A DNA stretch of 64,000 nucleotides from Rhodanobacter sp. LX-99 (GTDB taxonomy: Bacteria; Pseudomonadota; Gammaproteobacteria; Xanthomonadales; Rhodanobacteraceae): assembly GCF_018599185.1 (NCBI RefSeq), contig NZ_JAHFVL010000002.1:124001-188000 (forward strand), in the 5' to 3' direction. The position numbers were made by a program, and so were the translations under genes. The notes beneath the pieces were generated by a model that worked only from the letters and a program-made list of their open reading frames with translations, had not been told where the DNA came from and did not search any database. Below, in pieces: positions 42,241 through 50,725 of this stretch (position 1 is the first letter of the stretch; every line of letters starts with the position of its first letter).

Positions 42241-43144
42241 GAACGAGCTGCCGCTGAATGCCTTGCGTGCCTTCGCCATGGTCTACGCCCACGGCGGCGT
42301 GCGCGCCGCCGCGCGCGAGCTGGGCATGGCGCACTCCTCGGTAAGCCGGCATCTGGGCGAGCTGGATCGCTGGCTGGGCGTGCCGCTGCTGCGCACGGCG
42401 GCCGGGCGCGGCGCGCTGGTTTTCACGCCGCAGGGCGAGACGCTGGGCCGTGCCACGCTGTCCGGCCTGCACGAGATCGAACAGGCGGTGGCGGCGTTGC
42501 GCGAGACCCGCCCGGCACATGCGGTGACCCTGTCCGCCTCGCCGTCGTTTGCGATCCGCTGGCTGCTGCCGCGGTTGCCCGCACTGGAGAAGGCGCATCC
42601 GAAGATCGAGCTGTCGGTGCAGGTGGAGCAGCGCCTCGACGCGCTGGACGACGGCCGCATCGACCTGGCGATCCGCATGGGCAAGGGGCCGTGGCCGGCA
42701 CTGCATGCCGAGCCGCTGATGGACGACGCGCTGTATCCGGTGATGAGCCCGGCGCTGTGGCAGGCGTCCGGACGTCCATCCCAACCGGCGCAACTGGCCG
42801 GACTGCGCCTGCTGCATGACCGCGATCCGCAGGCGGCGTGGGAGTCGTGGCGGCAGGCGCACGGGCCGGCGAAGCTTTCGCTGCAGGGCGGCGCGCGCTA
42901 CACCTCGTCCGACCTGGTGCTGCGCGCGGCGATGCAGGGCCAGGGCGTGGCGCTGGCGCGGCACCGGCTGGCGGCGGACGACGTGGCGAACGGCAGCCTG
43001 CTGCGCCCGTTCGGCGAGCTCGACGTGCCGCTGGGACCGTCGTACTGGATCGTGCGGCCGCCCGCCAAACCGCGTGCGGCAGTAGCCGCGGTGATCGACT
43101 GGCTGCGCTGGCAGGCGGCAGGTACCGGCCAGCCAGCCATGTGA
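42239..43144 (+). CDS. LysR family transcriptional regulator
   Basis: A 301-residue regulator. Helix-turn-helix at residues 4-63 (LNALRAFAMVYAHGGVRAAARELGMAHSSVSRHLGELDRWLG), then the periplasmic-binding-like effector domain of the GcvA type (AVTLSASPSFAIRWLLPRLPALEKAHPKIELSVQ, IDLAIRMGKGPWP, LVLRAAMQGQGVALARHRLA). It is divergent from the LysE exporter and flavin reductase genes, which are its probable targets. The stop abuts the opposite-strand trxC stop. Confidence 0.92.
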   Translation: MNELPLNALRAFAMVYAHGGVRAAARELGMAHSSVSRHLGELDRWLGVPLLRTAAGRGALVFTPQGETLGRATLSGLHEIEQAVAALRETRPAHAVTLSASPSFAIRWLLPRLPALEKAHPKIELSVQVEQRLDALDDGRIDLAIRMGKGPWPALHAEPLMDDALYPVMSPALWQASGRPSQPAQLAGLRLLHDRDPQAAWESWRQAHGPAKLSLQGGARYTSSDLVLRAAMQGQGVALARHRLAADDVANGSLLRPFGELDVPLGPSYWIVRPPAKPRAAVAAVIDWLRWQAAGTGQPAM

Positions 43145-43588
43145 TCAGCCGCGCGCCAGCGCGCCCTCGACGAACTGCTGCAGCTGCGCCGCGTTCAGCG
43201 CGCCGGACTGCCGCGCGATCTCGCGGCCCTGCTTGAACAGGATCAGGGTGGGAATGCTGCGGATGTTGAAGCGCCCGGCCAGTTGCGGCTGCGCTTCGGT
43301 ATCCAGCTTGGCCAGCCGCAGGCGCGGTTCGAACCTGCCGGCGGCCTGCACGAACACCGGCGCGAAGCCGACGCACGGGCCGCACCATGGAGCCCAGAAA
43401 TCCACCAGCACCGGCAGGTCGCCGCGGCCGGCGATCGCGTCGAAATTCGCCGCGGTCAATTCCGCCGGGTGTCCCGCGAACAGCGCCTGCTTGCAGCGGC
43501 CGCAGTTCGGATGCTCGCCGATGCGTTCGGCCGGCACGCGGTTCAGCGCGCCGCAATGCGGACAGGGGATGGCCCGTGGTGTACTCAT
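43145..43588 (-). CDS. trxC: Thioredoxin 2 (TrxC)
   Basis: A 147-residue thioredoxin with an N-terminal zinc-finger: CPHC (residues 9-12) and CGRC (29-32), then the thioredoxin fold with active site FWAPWCGPC and cis-Pro loop SIPTLILF. TrxC works under oxidative stress in the cytosol. The N-terminus MSTPRAIPCPHCGALNRVPAERIG is typical. The start codon lies 88 bp from that of the HERAH-motif gene on the opposite strand. Confidence 0.95.
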   Translation of the reverse strand: MSTPRAIPCPHCGALNRVPAERIGEHPNCGRCKQALFAGHPAELTAANFDAIAGRGDLPVLVDFWAPWCGPCVGFAPVFVQAAGRFEPRLRLAKLDTEAQPQLAGRFNIRSIPTLILFKQGREIARQSGALNAAQLQQFVEGALARG

Positions 43589-43676
43589 GGCAGACTTACT
43601 CCGAGAACAGGTCAGACGCCGGGCGCCTACGCCGACAAGATGGCGACGGGGGTCTCCGAATCCAAGCCGAGCCGAT

Positions 43677-44135
43677 ATGCCGCAACGTGCCGACGCCTCC
43701 GCTTCACGCTGGCCGCAGCGAAGCCTGCTTGCGCTGGGCATGTTGTGGACCCTGCCGAACAGCTTGCTCGGCCTGCTGCTGGGCGTGGCCGGCGTGGCCT
43801 TCGGCGCGCGCATGCGCTGGCAGCCGCGGGAACTGGCGCTGGTGGTGCGCCGCTGGCCGTGGGGGCGCGGCGGGGCGCTGACCCTGGGCAACGTGATCGT
43901 GCATACCGGCGAGCGCCTGGACGTGCCATGCCTCACCTACGCGCATCGCGCCGGCCGCGGTATCGGTCTGCCCGTGTCGCTGGCCGACCACGAACGCGCG
44001 CACGTCTACCAGTACATGCTGCTGGGCCCGCTGTTCCTGCCGCTGTACCTGCTGTGCGGCGGGGTCAGCGCGCGCAACCCGTTCGAGCGCGCGGCCGACC
44101 GCTACGCCAGCTCGGGACGCGGCTGGTGGCCGTGA
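43677..44135 (+). CDS. Membrane protein with HERAH motif, family of unknown function
   Basis: A 152-residue protein with two hydrophobic segments (about 17-40 and 113-130). Between them are LTLGNVIVHTGERLD and SLADHERAHVYQYMLLGPLFLPLYLL, ending NPFERAADRYASSG. HERAH fits HExxH and is placed just before a membrane helix, as in some membrane metalloproteases, but a third ligand is not evident. I know the pattern only from uncharacterised bacterial proteins. The ATG at 43677 (MPQRADASAS) has no strong ribosome site. Confidence 0.65.
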   Translation: MPQRADASASRWPQRSLLALGMLWTLPNSLLGLLLGVAGVAFGARMRWQPRELALVVRRWPWGRGGALTLGNVIVHTGERLDVPCLTYAHRAGRGIGLPVSLADHERAHVYQYMLLGPLFLPLYLLCGGVSARNPFERAADRYASSGRGWWP

Positions 44136-44184
44136 CCGCGGGAAGGCCGATAAGCCGCTACCGCAATCAGGCTGCCGTCTGTGA

Positions 44185-44784
44185 TCAGGCGTGGCGTGGC
44201 ACGAAGCGCAGCGCCACCGAGTTCATGCAGTAGCGCAACCCGGTCGGCCGCGGGCCATCGTCGAAGACATGGCCGAGGTGGCTGTCGCAGCCGGCGCAGC
44301 TGATCGCGGTGCGCTGCATGCCGAACAGGTGGTCGCCGCGCTCGATCACGTTGCTCTTCGCGATCGGCTGCCAGAAGCTGGGCCAGCCGGTACCGGAATC
44401 GAACTCGGTGGCCGCGTCGTACAGCGCGGTGGCGCAAGCCGCGCAACGGAACAGGCCGGGCACGGCGGGGCGCTCGTGCTCGCCGCTGAACGCGCGCTCG
44501 GTGCCCTCGCGGCGCATCACCTCGTACGCCGCCGGCGACAGCCGCCGGCGCCATTGCGCGTCGCTCAGCACCAGCTTCGCCACCTTGCGTGCGCCGAGGT
44601 CGTGGCCGGCATCGTCGAAAATTTCCAGCAACACCTCGCCCGGCGTGCCGACCGGCGTGTTCGCCGCCGCGTACAGCCGCGGCAGCAGCAGGCCGCCGCC
44701 GACGGCCAGCAGCGCGCCACCGCCGAGCGCGGCGCGCAGGAAGCGGCGGCGATCCATCGCGAGGGCTTCATCGATGCGGGACAT
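44185..44784 (-). CDS. msrB: Exported peptide-methionine (R)-S-oxide reductase MsrB
   Basis: A 199-residue MsrB carrying a twin-arginine-type signal (DRRRFLRAALGGGALLAVGGGLLLPRLYA), so it should repair Met-R-sulfoxide in envelope proteins. Catalytic block: FDSGTGWPSFWQP, ISCAGCDSHLGHVFDDGP, and RYCMNSVALRF with the catalytic Cys; structural zinc pairs are CAAC and CAGC. The ATG at 44784 is preceded by GGAGGCTGCC. It follows dipZ by 33 bp and is probably co-transcribed, receiving electrons from DipZ. Confidence 0.93.
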   Translation of the reverse strand: MSRIDEALAMDRRRFLRAALGGGALLAVGGGLLLPRLYAAANTPVGTPGEVLLEIFDDAGHDLGARKVAKLVLSDAQWRRRLSPAAYEVMRREGTERAFSGEHERPAVPGLFRCAACATALYDAATEFDSGTGWPSFWQPIAKSNVIERGDHLFGMQRTAISCAGCDSHLGHVFDDGPRPTGLRYCMNSVALRFVPRHA

Positions 44785-44817
44785 GGCAGCCTCCGTGGAG
44801 ATGCATGCAGCGACCAA

Positions 44818-46548
44818 TCAACCGAACGTGAACGCGTATGCCTGCACGCCCGGATCCAGGAACTCGATCTCGAACAGCCGCTCGCCGCTGCCGTGGGCCT
44901 GGCGCACCAGCTGGTACAGACGCTGGCTGGTGACCGTGCCATTGCCGGAGGCGTCGGTGTCCATGCCGTGGTCGGCGCCGGGCGGCTTGCCGTCGATGCT
45001 GACGCGGTAGCGGATCGGCTTGCCGTCGGCAGCCGGGCCGAGCACCAGGTGCAGGTCGCGGCCGCGGAAGCGGTAGACGATGCGGCCGCCGGCCTGCTCC
45101 AGTTGCGCGTTTTCGTCGCGCACGGTCCAGCGGCCGTCGAGCGACCACTGGTCTGCGGCGAGCGAGGCAGGTGCGTGATAGTCGTGAGCATCGTCGCGCG
45201 CCACCCGGCCGCCGACGAAGTTCATCGCGCGGGCGTAACCGACGTAGGTTTCCGGCGAACGGGCGGGGTCGTTCGACGCGGCCGCCTCGACGCCGCGGTG
45301 GTCGTCGCTGACGTAGCCGCCGGGTAGGTTCTTCTGGCCGGCGTCGGTCAGCAACTGGCGGATCACGTCCTCGCTTTCCCGGTATTCGCCTTCGCCGAAG
45401 TGGTGATGACGGATCTGCCCCTGCGCGTCGATGAAGTAGTGCGCCGGCCAGTACTCGTTGTCGAAGCCTTTCCAGATCGCATAGTCGTTGTCCAGCGCGA
45501 CCGGGTAGTCGACGCCCAGGTCCTTGATCGCCTTTGCTACGTTGGCCGGATCCTTCTCGAACGCGAACTCCGGCGCATGCACGCCGATCACCACCAGGCC
45601 GTGGTCCTTGTACTTGTCGGCCCAGCCGCGCACGTACGGCAGCGAGCGGATGCAGTTGATGCAGGAGTAGGTCCAGAAGTCGACCAGCACCACCTTGCCG
45701 CGCAAGGACTCGGTGCTCAGCGGCGGGCTGTTCAACCACTGCGTGGCGCCGGCCAGCGACGGGAACGTGCCTTCCACCGGCAGTGGCTCGCCGGCCTTCG
45801 GCGCGGGCTGCGGCACCGGTGCCGGGCGCACGGCGTTGATCAGCTTCTGCTCGATGCCGCCGGTGCTGGCCAGCGAGACGCGGGTGAGCAGGCCGGTATC
45901 CAGGCCCAGCGCGATCGCGGCCACGCCGCACAGCACCAGCACGCCGAGCGCACGGCGCACCCACTCGCCGGCGCCGAGCGAGCGCTTCATCAGCGCGAGC
46001 ACCTTGCCGCCGATCAGCAGCGCCAGGCCCAGCGAGGTGGCCGCGCCGGCGGCGTAGGTGAGCAGCAGCAGGGTGGTCTGCACGCTGGCGCCGTTCAGTG
46101 CCGCGCCGGTCAGCAGCAGGCCAAGGATCGGCCCGGCGCAGGGCGCCCACAGCAGGCCGGTGGCGACGCCGAGGCCGGCCGCGCCCCAGATCGAATCGCC
46201 GTCGCCGGCCGAGCGCTGCGACAGCCGGTTGCCCAGCGCCACGAACGGGCGGGTGATCCATTCGGCCAGCCGGGTCGACAACAGGGTCAGGCCGAGGAAG
46301 GCCAGCACCAGCATCGCCACGTAGCGGCCGTACTGGTTCGCGTGCACCGCCCAGCCGCCGCCGAGTGCGGCCAGCGTAGCGACCACGGCGAAGGTGATCG
46401 CCATGCCCAGCAGCATCGGGAAACCATTGCGCATGAACGGCCGGTCGGAGCGGGCGAACACGAACGGCAGCACAGGCAGGATGCACGGGCTGAGGATGGT
46501 CAGTACGCCGCCGAGATAGGCGAGGATCAACACGAGCATGGGGAGCAT
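44818..46548 (-). CDS. dipZ: DipZ-like CcdA-thioredoxin fusion protein
   Basis: A 576-residue membrane protein that carries reducing power from cytosolic thioredoxin to the envelope. Residues 1-215 are a CcdA domain with redox Cys22 (LSPCILPVLP) and Cys137 (LLWAPCAGP). Residues about 265-410 form a thioredoxin-like domain with SCINC (Cys296/Cys299), and the C-terminal 150 residues are the DipZ-type carbohydrate-binding-like domain (VYRFRGRDLHLVLGP, VSIDGKPPG). The start at 46548 or the ATG at 46539 are both possible. Transcribed from a sigma-type promoter at 46570-46595, divergent from the ECF sigma gene. Confidence 0.93.
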   Translation of the reverse strand: MLPMLVLILAYLGGVLTILSPCILPVLPFVFARSDRPFMRNGFPMLLGMAITFAVVATLAALGGGWAVHANQYGRYVAMLVLAFLGLTLLSTRLAEWITRPFVALGNRLSQRSAGDGDSIWGAAGLGVATGLLWAPCAGPILGLLLTGAALNGASVQTTLLLLTYAAGAATSLGLALLIGGKVLALMKRSLGAGEWVRRALGVLVLCGVAAIALGLDTGLLTRVSLASTGGIEQKLINAVRPAPVPQPAPKAGEPLPVEGTFPSLAGATQWLNSPPLSTESLRGKVVLVDFWTYSCINCIRSLPYVRGWADKYKDHGLVVIGVHAPEFAFEKDPANVAKAIKDLGVDYPVALDNDYAIWKGFDNEYWPAHYFIDAQGQIRHHHFGEGEYRESEDVIRQLLTDAGQKNLPGGYVSDDHRGVEAAASNDPARSPETYVGYARAMNFVGGRVARDDAHDYHAPASLAADQWSLDGRWTVRDENAQLEQAGGRIVYRFRGRDLHLVLGPAADGKPIRYRVSIDGKPPGADHGMDTDASGNGTVTSQRLYQLVRQAHGSGERLFEIEFLDPGVQAYAFTFG

Positions 46549-46569
46549 CCGTGGAAGGTTGTCTGGTTA

Positions 46570-46595
46570 TTCGCCGTTGCCCTAGCGAGGGTTAC
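46570..46595 (-). promoter_or_regulatory. Predicted ECF (SigF/ECF16-like) promoter of dipZ-msrB
   Basis: On the minus strand GTAACC (46595-46590) is followed by exactly 16 bases and CGAA (46573-46570). This is the pattern I know for the Caulobacter SigF/NrsF regulon (GTAACC-N16-CGAA). The dipZ ATG is about 22 bases downstream. Confidence 0.7.
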
Positions 46596-46608
46596 GCGCA
46601 GGCACGAA

Positions 46609-46634
46609 GTAACGTTGGCGCCGGCGGCAGCGAA
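46609..46634 (+). promoter_or_regulatory. Predicted ECF promoter of the sigma/anti-sigma operon
   Basis: GTAACG (46609-46614), 16 bases, CGAA (46631-46634): one mismatch from the motif on the other strand and with the same spacing. The sigma gene ATG at 46667 lies 32 bases downstream with GGAG before it. This predicts autoregulation. Confidence 0.65.
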
Positions 46635-46666
46635 TACCTGTCAGGCGTTCCGCCGCGGAGCGAAGC

Positions 46667-47332
46667 ATGTCGCAAGTCTTGACCGCCACCGGCTTCATGG
46701 GTCTAGATAGTGGACTTTCCCTGCTGACGAGTCTCGACCGGACCGTGCCAGCCGACGTCACCATGGTGAACGACAGCGAATCGCCCGGCCAGCGCCGGGC
46801 GGCGTGGATGGCGGCTGCGCAGGCCGGCGACCGGCGTGCCTACGAGAGGCTGCTGGCCGATTCGGTGGCGCTGATCCGTGCCACCGCGCGGCGCCAGGGC
46901 GTGGCGCAGGATCATCTGGACGACGTGGTGCAGGAGACCCTGATCACCGTGCACCGGGTGCGCCACACCTACGACCCGACCCGCTCCTACGATGCGTGGC
47001 TGACTGCGATCGCCAGCCGCCGTGCGATCGACGCCCTGCGCAGCCGCGGCCGTCGCGACAGCCGCGAACTGCACGACGATTTCGCGCTCGACCAGCATCC
47101 GGATGCCGACGATGCCAGCGCGGCCACCGAAGGCGAACAGCGCGCGCAGCGCCTGCACGAGGCGATCGCCGAGTTGCCGCCGGGCCAGCGCGAGGCGGTG
47201 GAACAACTGGGCCTGCGCGAGCGTTCGCTCAGCGAGGCGGCCGAGCTGACCGGGCGCAACACCGGCGCGCTGAAAGTGAACCTGCATCGCGCGCTGAAGG
47301 CGCTGCGCGAACGCTTCCATGGAGAACCCTGA
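46667..47332 (+). CDS. ECF RNA polymerase sigma factor (SigF/ECF16-like)
   Basis: A 221-residue sigma-70-family factor. Region 2 spans about residues 47-120 (AQAGDRRAYERLLADSVALIRATARRQG; HLDDVVQETLITVHRVRHTYDPTRSYDAWLTAIASRRAID) and region 4 about 160-215 (LPPGQREAVEQLGLRERSLSEAAELTGRNTGALKVNLHRALKAL). The ATG at 46667 has GGAG and fits the predicted promoter; an in-frame ATG at 46763 would give a more typical 189-residue ECF factor, so the first 32 residues are uncertain. The following gene is an NrsF-type anti-sigma factor, which places it in that ECF group. Confidence 0.9.
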   Translation: MSQVLTATGFMGLDSGLSLLTSLDRTVPADVTMVNDSESPGQRRAAWMAAAQAGDRRAYERLLADSVALIRATARRQGVAQDHLDDVVQETLITVHRVRHTYDPTRSYDAWLTAIASRRAIDALRSRGRRDSRELHDDFALDQHPDADDASAATEGEQRAQRLHEAIAELPPGQREAVEQLGLRERSLSEAAELTGRNTGALKVNLHRALKALRERFHGEP

Positions 47333-47336
47333 CGTG

Positions 47337-47990
47337 ATGTCCGACCCGCAATCCCATGAGGCGCTGATCGACCGCCTTGGCACCGACCTGGTGCCGGTGC
47401 GGCGTCTGCTGCCGCCATGGCTGCGTACCGCCGGCTGGCTGCTGGTGGTGGTGGCGCTCGCGATCGGGTTGCTGATGCATTACGGCGCGGGCCCGATGCT
47501 GCGGCGTTGGGCCGCCACGCCGGATCTGGCCTGGGCCGGCATCGGTGCGGTGATCACCGCGATCTGCGCGGCGTGGGCCGCGTTCGCGTTGGGCGTGCCG
47601 GGGCGCCGTGCGGCGTGGGCGTGGCTGCCGCTGCCCGGGGCCCTGCTGTGGATCGGCGCCAGCGGCCTCGGCTGCCTGCGTGAATGGATCGCGCCGGGCA
47701 CCGAGATCGCCGGCATGCATCAGTCCGCCGACTGCCTGATTTTCATCATCAGCTTCTCGGTGCCGCTGTCCGCCTTGCTGATCATGCTGCTGCGCCGCGC
47801 CTGCCCGCTGCGGCCGGTGCTGACCGCGGTGCTGATCGGCCTGGCCAGCGCGGCGGCCTCGGCCAGTCTGCTGGAGATCTGCCACTCGTTCGACGCGGCG
47901 GCCACCGACCTGCTGACCCATGCGCTGGCGGTGATCGTGGTGGTGGCAGTCAATGCCGCGATGGGCGGCCGGCTGCTGTCGAGGGCCTGA
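47337..47990 (+). CDS. NrsF family (DUF1109) membrane anti-sigma factor
   Basis: A 217-residue protein with six hydrophobic segments after a short cytosolic N-terminus (LIDRLGTDLVPVRRLLPPWLR), the DUF1109/NrsF architecture. Five cysteines are present (77, 113, 133, 156, 182); positions 133 and 182 match the spacing of the two conserved cysteines reported for Caulobacter NrsF as sensors of heavy-metal/oxidant stress. It follows the sigma gene by 4 bp; GTG at 47334 is an alternative start. It should hold the sigma factor at the membrane until the thiols react. Confidence 0.88.
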   Translation: MSDPQSHEALIDRLGTDLVPVRRLLPPWLRTAGWLLVVVALAIGLLMHYGAGPMLRRWAATPDLAWAGIGAVITAICAAWAAFALGVPGRRAAWAWLPLPGALLWIGASGLGCLREWIAPGTEIAGMHQSADCLIFIISFSVPLSALLIMLLRRACPLRPVLTAVLIGLASAAASASLLEICHSFDAAATDLLTHALAVIVVVAVNAAMGGRLLSRA

Positions 47991-47992
47991 AC

Positions 47993-48475
47993 TCAGTCGC
48001 GGAAGTTGTCGAACTGTAGCGGCAGCTCGACCTCGGACTTGCGCAGCACCGCCATCGCCGCCTGCAGGTCGTCGCGCTTCTTGCCGCTGACGCGCAGCTT
48101 GTCGCCGTTGATCTGCGCCTCGACCTTGAGCTTGGCCGCCTTCAGCTCGGCCACCAGCTTCTTCGCGACCGGCTGCTCGATGCCCTGCTTCACGGTGATC
48201 TTCTGCCGCGAGCCGCCCAGGTTGGTTTCCGGATCGCCGACGTCGAGCGCGCGGATATCGATCTTCCGCGCAGTCAGCCGGCCGCGCAGGATGTCCAGCA
48301 TCTGCTGCAGCTGGAACTCGCTGGGCGCGCTCTGGGTGATCACGCCGTCATCCAGCACGTACTTCGCGTCCACGCCCTTGAAGTCGAAGCGTGTGGTCAG
48401 CTCGCGGTTGGCCTGGTCGATCGCATTGGTCAGTTCGTGCTTGTCGACTTCGGAGATCACGTCAAAGGAAGGCAT
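47993..48475 (-). CDS. yajQ: YajQ family nucleotide-binding protein
   Basis: A 160-residue YajQ protein (MPSFDVISEVDKHELTNAIDQANRELTTRFDFKG, ALDVGDPETNLGGSRQKITVKQGI, VSGKKRDDLQAAMAVLR). In Xanthomonas and Pseudomonas relatives bind cyclic di-GMP and modulate transcription factors; in general the family binds nucleotides/RNA. Standard length. It converges on nrsF (2-bp gap) and diverges from the flavoprotein gene. Confidence 0.94.
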   Translation of the reverse strand: MPSFDVISEVDKHELTNAIDQANRELTTRFDFKGVDAKYVLDDGVITQSAPSEFQLQQMLDILRGRLTARKIDIRALDVGDPETNLGGSRQKITVKQGIEQPVAKKLVAELKAAKLKVEAQINGDKLRVSGKKRDDLQAAMAVLRKSEVELPLQFDNFRD

Positions 48476-48564
48476 GGCGGCGGCTCGCTGGAAACAGGAC
48501 CAAAGTGTAAGCCATGCGGCTGGGCGATAATGCGCGACTTGTGGTGGCGCGAGGATGCCGGTTC

Positions 48565-49743
48565 GTGAAAGTGGACGTGTTGATCATCGGCGCCGGCGCC
48601 GCGGGCCTGATGTGCGCGATCCCCGCCGGCCAGCGCGGCCGCCGCGTGCTGGTGGTCGACCACGCCAACAAGGTCGGCAAGAAGATCCTGATGTCCGGCG
48701 GCGGGCGCTGCAATTTCACCAACACGGGTGCGGCGCCGGCGAACTACCTGTCGGCGAACCCGCATTTCGCCAAGTCCGCGCTGGCGCGCTACACGCCGTG
48801 GGATTTCATCGCGCTGGTGGAGAAACACCGCATCGCCTATCACGAGAAGGAACTGGGCCAGCTGTTCTGCGACGATTCGTCCAAGCAGATCGTGCGCATG
48901 CTGCTGGACGAATGCGCCGCTGCCGGCGTCACGGTGGAAGCGAACTGCGGCGTGCAGCGCGTACGCAAGACGCCGGAAGGCTTCAGCGTGCATACCGCAC
49001 GCGGCGAAGTGCATGCCGAATCGCTGGTGGTTGCCTCGGGCGGCCTGTCGATCCCCAGCATGGGCGCCAGCGGTTTCGGCTACGAACTGGCGCGCCAGTT
49101 CGGCCACGCCGTGCTGCCCACGCGCGCCGGGCTGGTGCCGCTGACCCTGAGCGGCAAGCACCAGGAGCACTACCAGGATCTCGCCGGCGTGGCGCTTCCC
49201 GTGGTGGAGACGCGTATCGGCAAGCAGTCGTTTCGCGCCGGTCTGCTGTTCACCCACCGCGGCATCAGCGGCCCGGCTATCCTGCAGGTTTCCTCGTACT
49301 GGAAACCCGGTGACGACCTGCGCATCGGCCTGTTGCCGGAGCTGGACACTGGCGCGCACCTGATCGAGCAGCGCGCGGCGCGGCCGCTGGCGGAACTGAA
49401 GACCGTGCTCGGCGACGTGTTGCCGAAGCGCCTGGCGCAGCGTCTGTGCGAGCAATGGCTCGAGAGCCGCCCGATGCGCCAGTACCGCGACGCCGAACTG
49501 AGCCAGATCGGTGCGCAACTCGACGCCTGGCCGATCACCGCCAGCGGCACCGAAGGCTATCGCACCGCCGAGGTCACCCTGGGCGGCGTCGACACCGACG
49601 GGCTGTCCTCCAGCACGATGCAATCGAAGCTGGTGCCGGGGCTGTACTTCATCGGCGAGGTGGTCGACGTCACCGGCTGGCTCGGCGGCTACAACTTCCA
49701 GTGGGCATGGGCGTCGGGGCAGGCGGCAGGGCAGGCCGTGTGA
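48565..49743 (+). CDS. BaiN/HI0933-like NAD(P)/FAD-dependent oxidoreductase
   Basis: A 392-residue flavoprotein: Rossmann motif VDVLIIGAGAAGLMCAI, the family-specific GKKILMSGGGRCNFTNTG, LVVASGGLSIPSMGASGFGYELARQFGH, and the C-terminal GLYFIGEVVDVTGWLGGYNFQWAWASGQAAG. BaiN reduces bile-acid intermediates in gut clostridia, but most members have no known substrate. The start is taken as GTG at 48565 (VKVDVLIIG) with GAGGA upstream; an ATG at 48514 would add 17 atypical residues. Confidence 0.88.
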   Translation: MKVDVLIIGAGAAGLMCAIPAGQRGRRVLVVDHANKVGKKILMSGGGRCNFTNTGAAPANYLSANPHFAKSALARYTPWDFIALVEKHRIAYHEKELGQLFCDDSSKQIVRMLLDECAAAGVTVEANCGVQRVRKTPEGFSVHTARGEVHAESLVVASGGLSIPSMGASGFGYELARQFGHAVLPTRAGLVPLTLSGKHQEHYQDLAGVALPVVETRIGKQSFRAGLLFTHRGISGPAILQVSSYWKPGDDLRIGLLPELDTGAHLIEQRAARPLAELKTVLGDVLPKRLAQRLCEQWLESRPMRQYRDAELSQIGAQLDAWPITASGTEGYRTAEVTLGGVDTDGLSSSTMQSKLVPGLYFIGEVVDVTGWLGGYNFQWAWASGQAAGQAV

Positions 49744-49827
49744 GGCTGCCCGCGCGCGGCGGATTTCGCATGGATTGAATATCCCGCGTGCTTCACTGTG
49801 CGCCGGTTTCGACATGAGGACACCTGC

Positions 49828-50712
49828 ATGAAAGTCGGATTCATCGGCCTCGGCGCGATGGGCAGCGCCATGGCCAGCAACTTGCTGGCGGCCGGCCACA
49901 CGCTGACGGTGTGGAACCGTTCCGTCGCGGCCACCGAGCCGCTGGCCTCGCTGGGCGCCAGGGTAGCGAAGACGGCCGACCGCGCCGCGCAGGGCGAGGC
50001 GCTGTGCAGCATGCTGGCGAACGACCAGGCGGTGCGCGAGGTGTTCCTCGATGGCGGCCTGCTCGACGCGATGGATCGCGGCACCGTGCACGTCAACCAC
50101 GCCACGATCTCGGTGGCGCTGGCGCAGGAGCTGGCCGCCGAACACGAGCGGCGCGGGCTGGAATACGTCGCCGCGCCGGTGTTCGGCCGTCCGGACATGG
50201 CCGCTGCGGCGAAGCTCAACATCCTGGTGGCCGGCAGGCCCGCCGCCATCGAACGCGTGCGGCCCTTGCTGGAGGCGATGGGCAGCAAACTGTGGCCATT
50301 GGGCGAAGCGCCGGAGCGCGCGAACGTGGCGAAGATCGCGGGCAACTTCATGCTGGCGGCAGCGATCGAGAGCATGGCCGAGGCGACGGCGCTGACGCGC
50401 GCCCACGGCGTCAGTGCAGCGGACTTTCTCGAAGTGATGACGAACACCTTGTTTGCGTCGCCCGCCTATCAGGGCTACGGCAAGCTGATCGCCGAGCAGC
50501 GTTTCAAGCCGGCCGGGTTCGCCTTGCCGCTGGGCTACAAGGACGTGGGGCTGGCGCTGGCCGCGGGGGAGGTGCAGCGCGTGCCGCTGCCGTTTGCCGG
50601 CGTGCTGCGCGACGCCATGCTGGAGGCGCTGGCCGCCGGCGATGCGGAACTGGACTGGTCGGCACTGGCACTGGTTGCCGCGCGCCGGGCGCATCTGGAC
50701 GAACGCGAATAG
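49828..50712 (+). CDS. NAD(P)-dependent beta-hydroxyacid dehydrogenase
   Basis: A 294-residue protein of the 3-hydroxyisobutyrate/tartronate-semialdehyde dehydrogenase family. It has MKVGFIGLGAMGSAMASNLLAAGH (dinucleotide site), VHVNHATISVALAQELA in place of the usual substrate loop, YVAAPVFGRPDMAAAAKLNILVAG, and catalytic Lys in VAKIAGNFMLAAAIE. The succinic semialdehyde/glyoxylate reductase branch is most similar by eye. GAGGACACCTGC precedes the ATG. Confidence 0.88.
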   Translation: MKVGFIGLGAMGSAMASNLLAAGHTLTVWNRSVAATEPLASLGARVAKTADRAAQGEALCSMLANDQAVREVFLDGGLLDAMDRGTVHVNHATISVALAQELAAEHERRGLEYVAAPVFGRPDMAAAAKLNILVAGRPAAIERVRPLLEAMGSKLWPLGEAPERANVAKIAGNFMLAAAIESMAEATALTRAHGVSAADFLEVMTNTLFASPAYQGYGKLIAEQRFKPAGFALPLGYKDVGLALAAGEVQRVPLPFAGVLRDAMLEALAAGDAELDWSALALVAARRAHLDERE

Positions 50713-50725
50713 CCGGTACGGGGCG

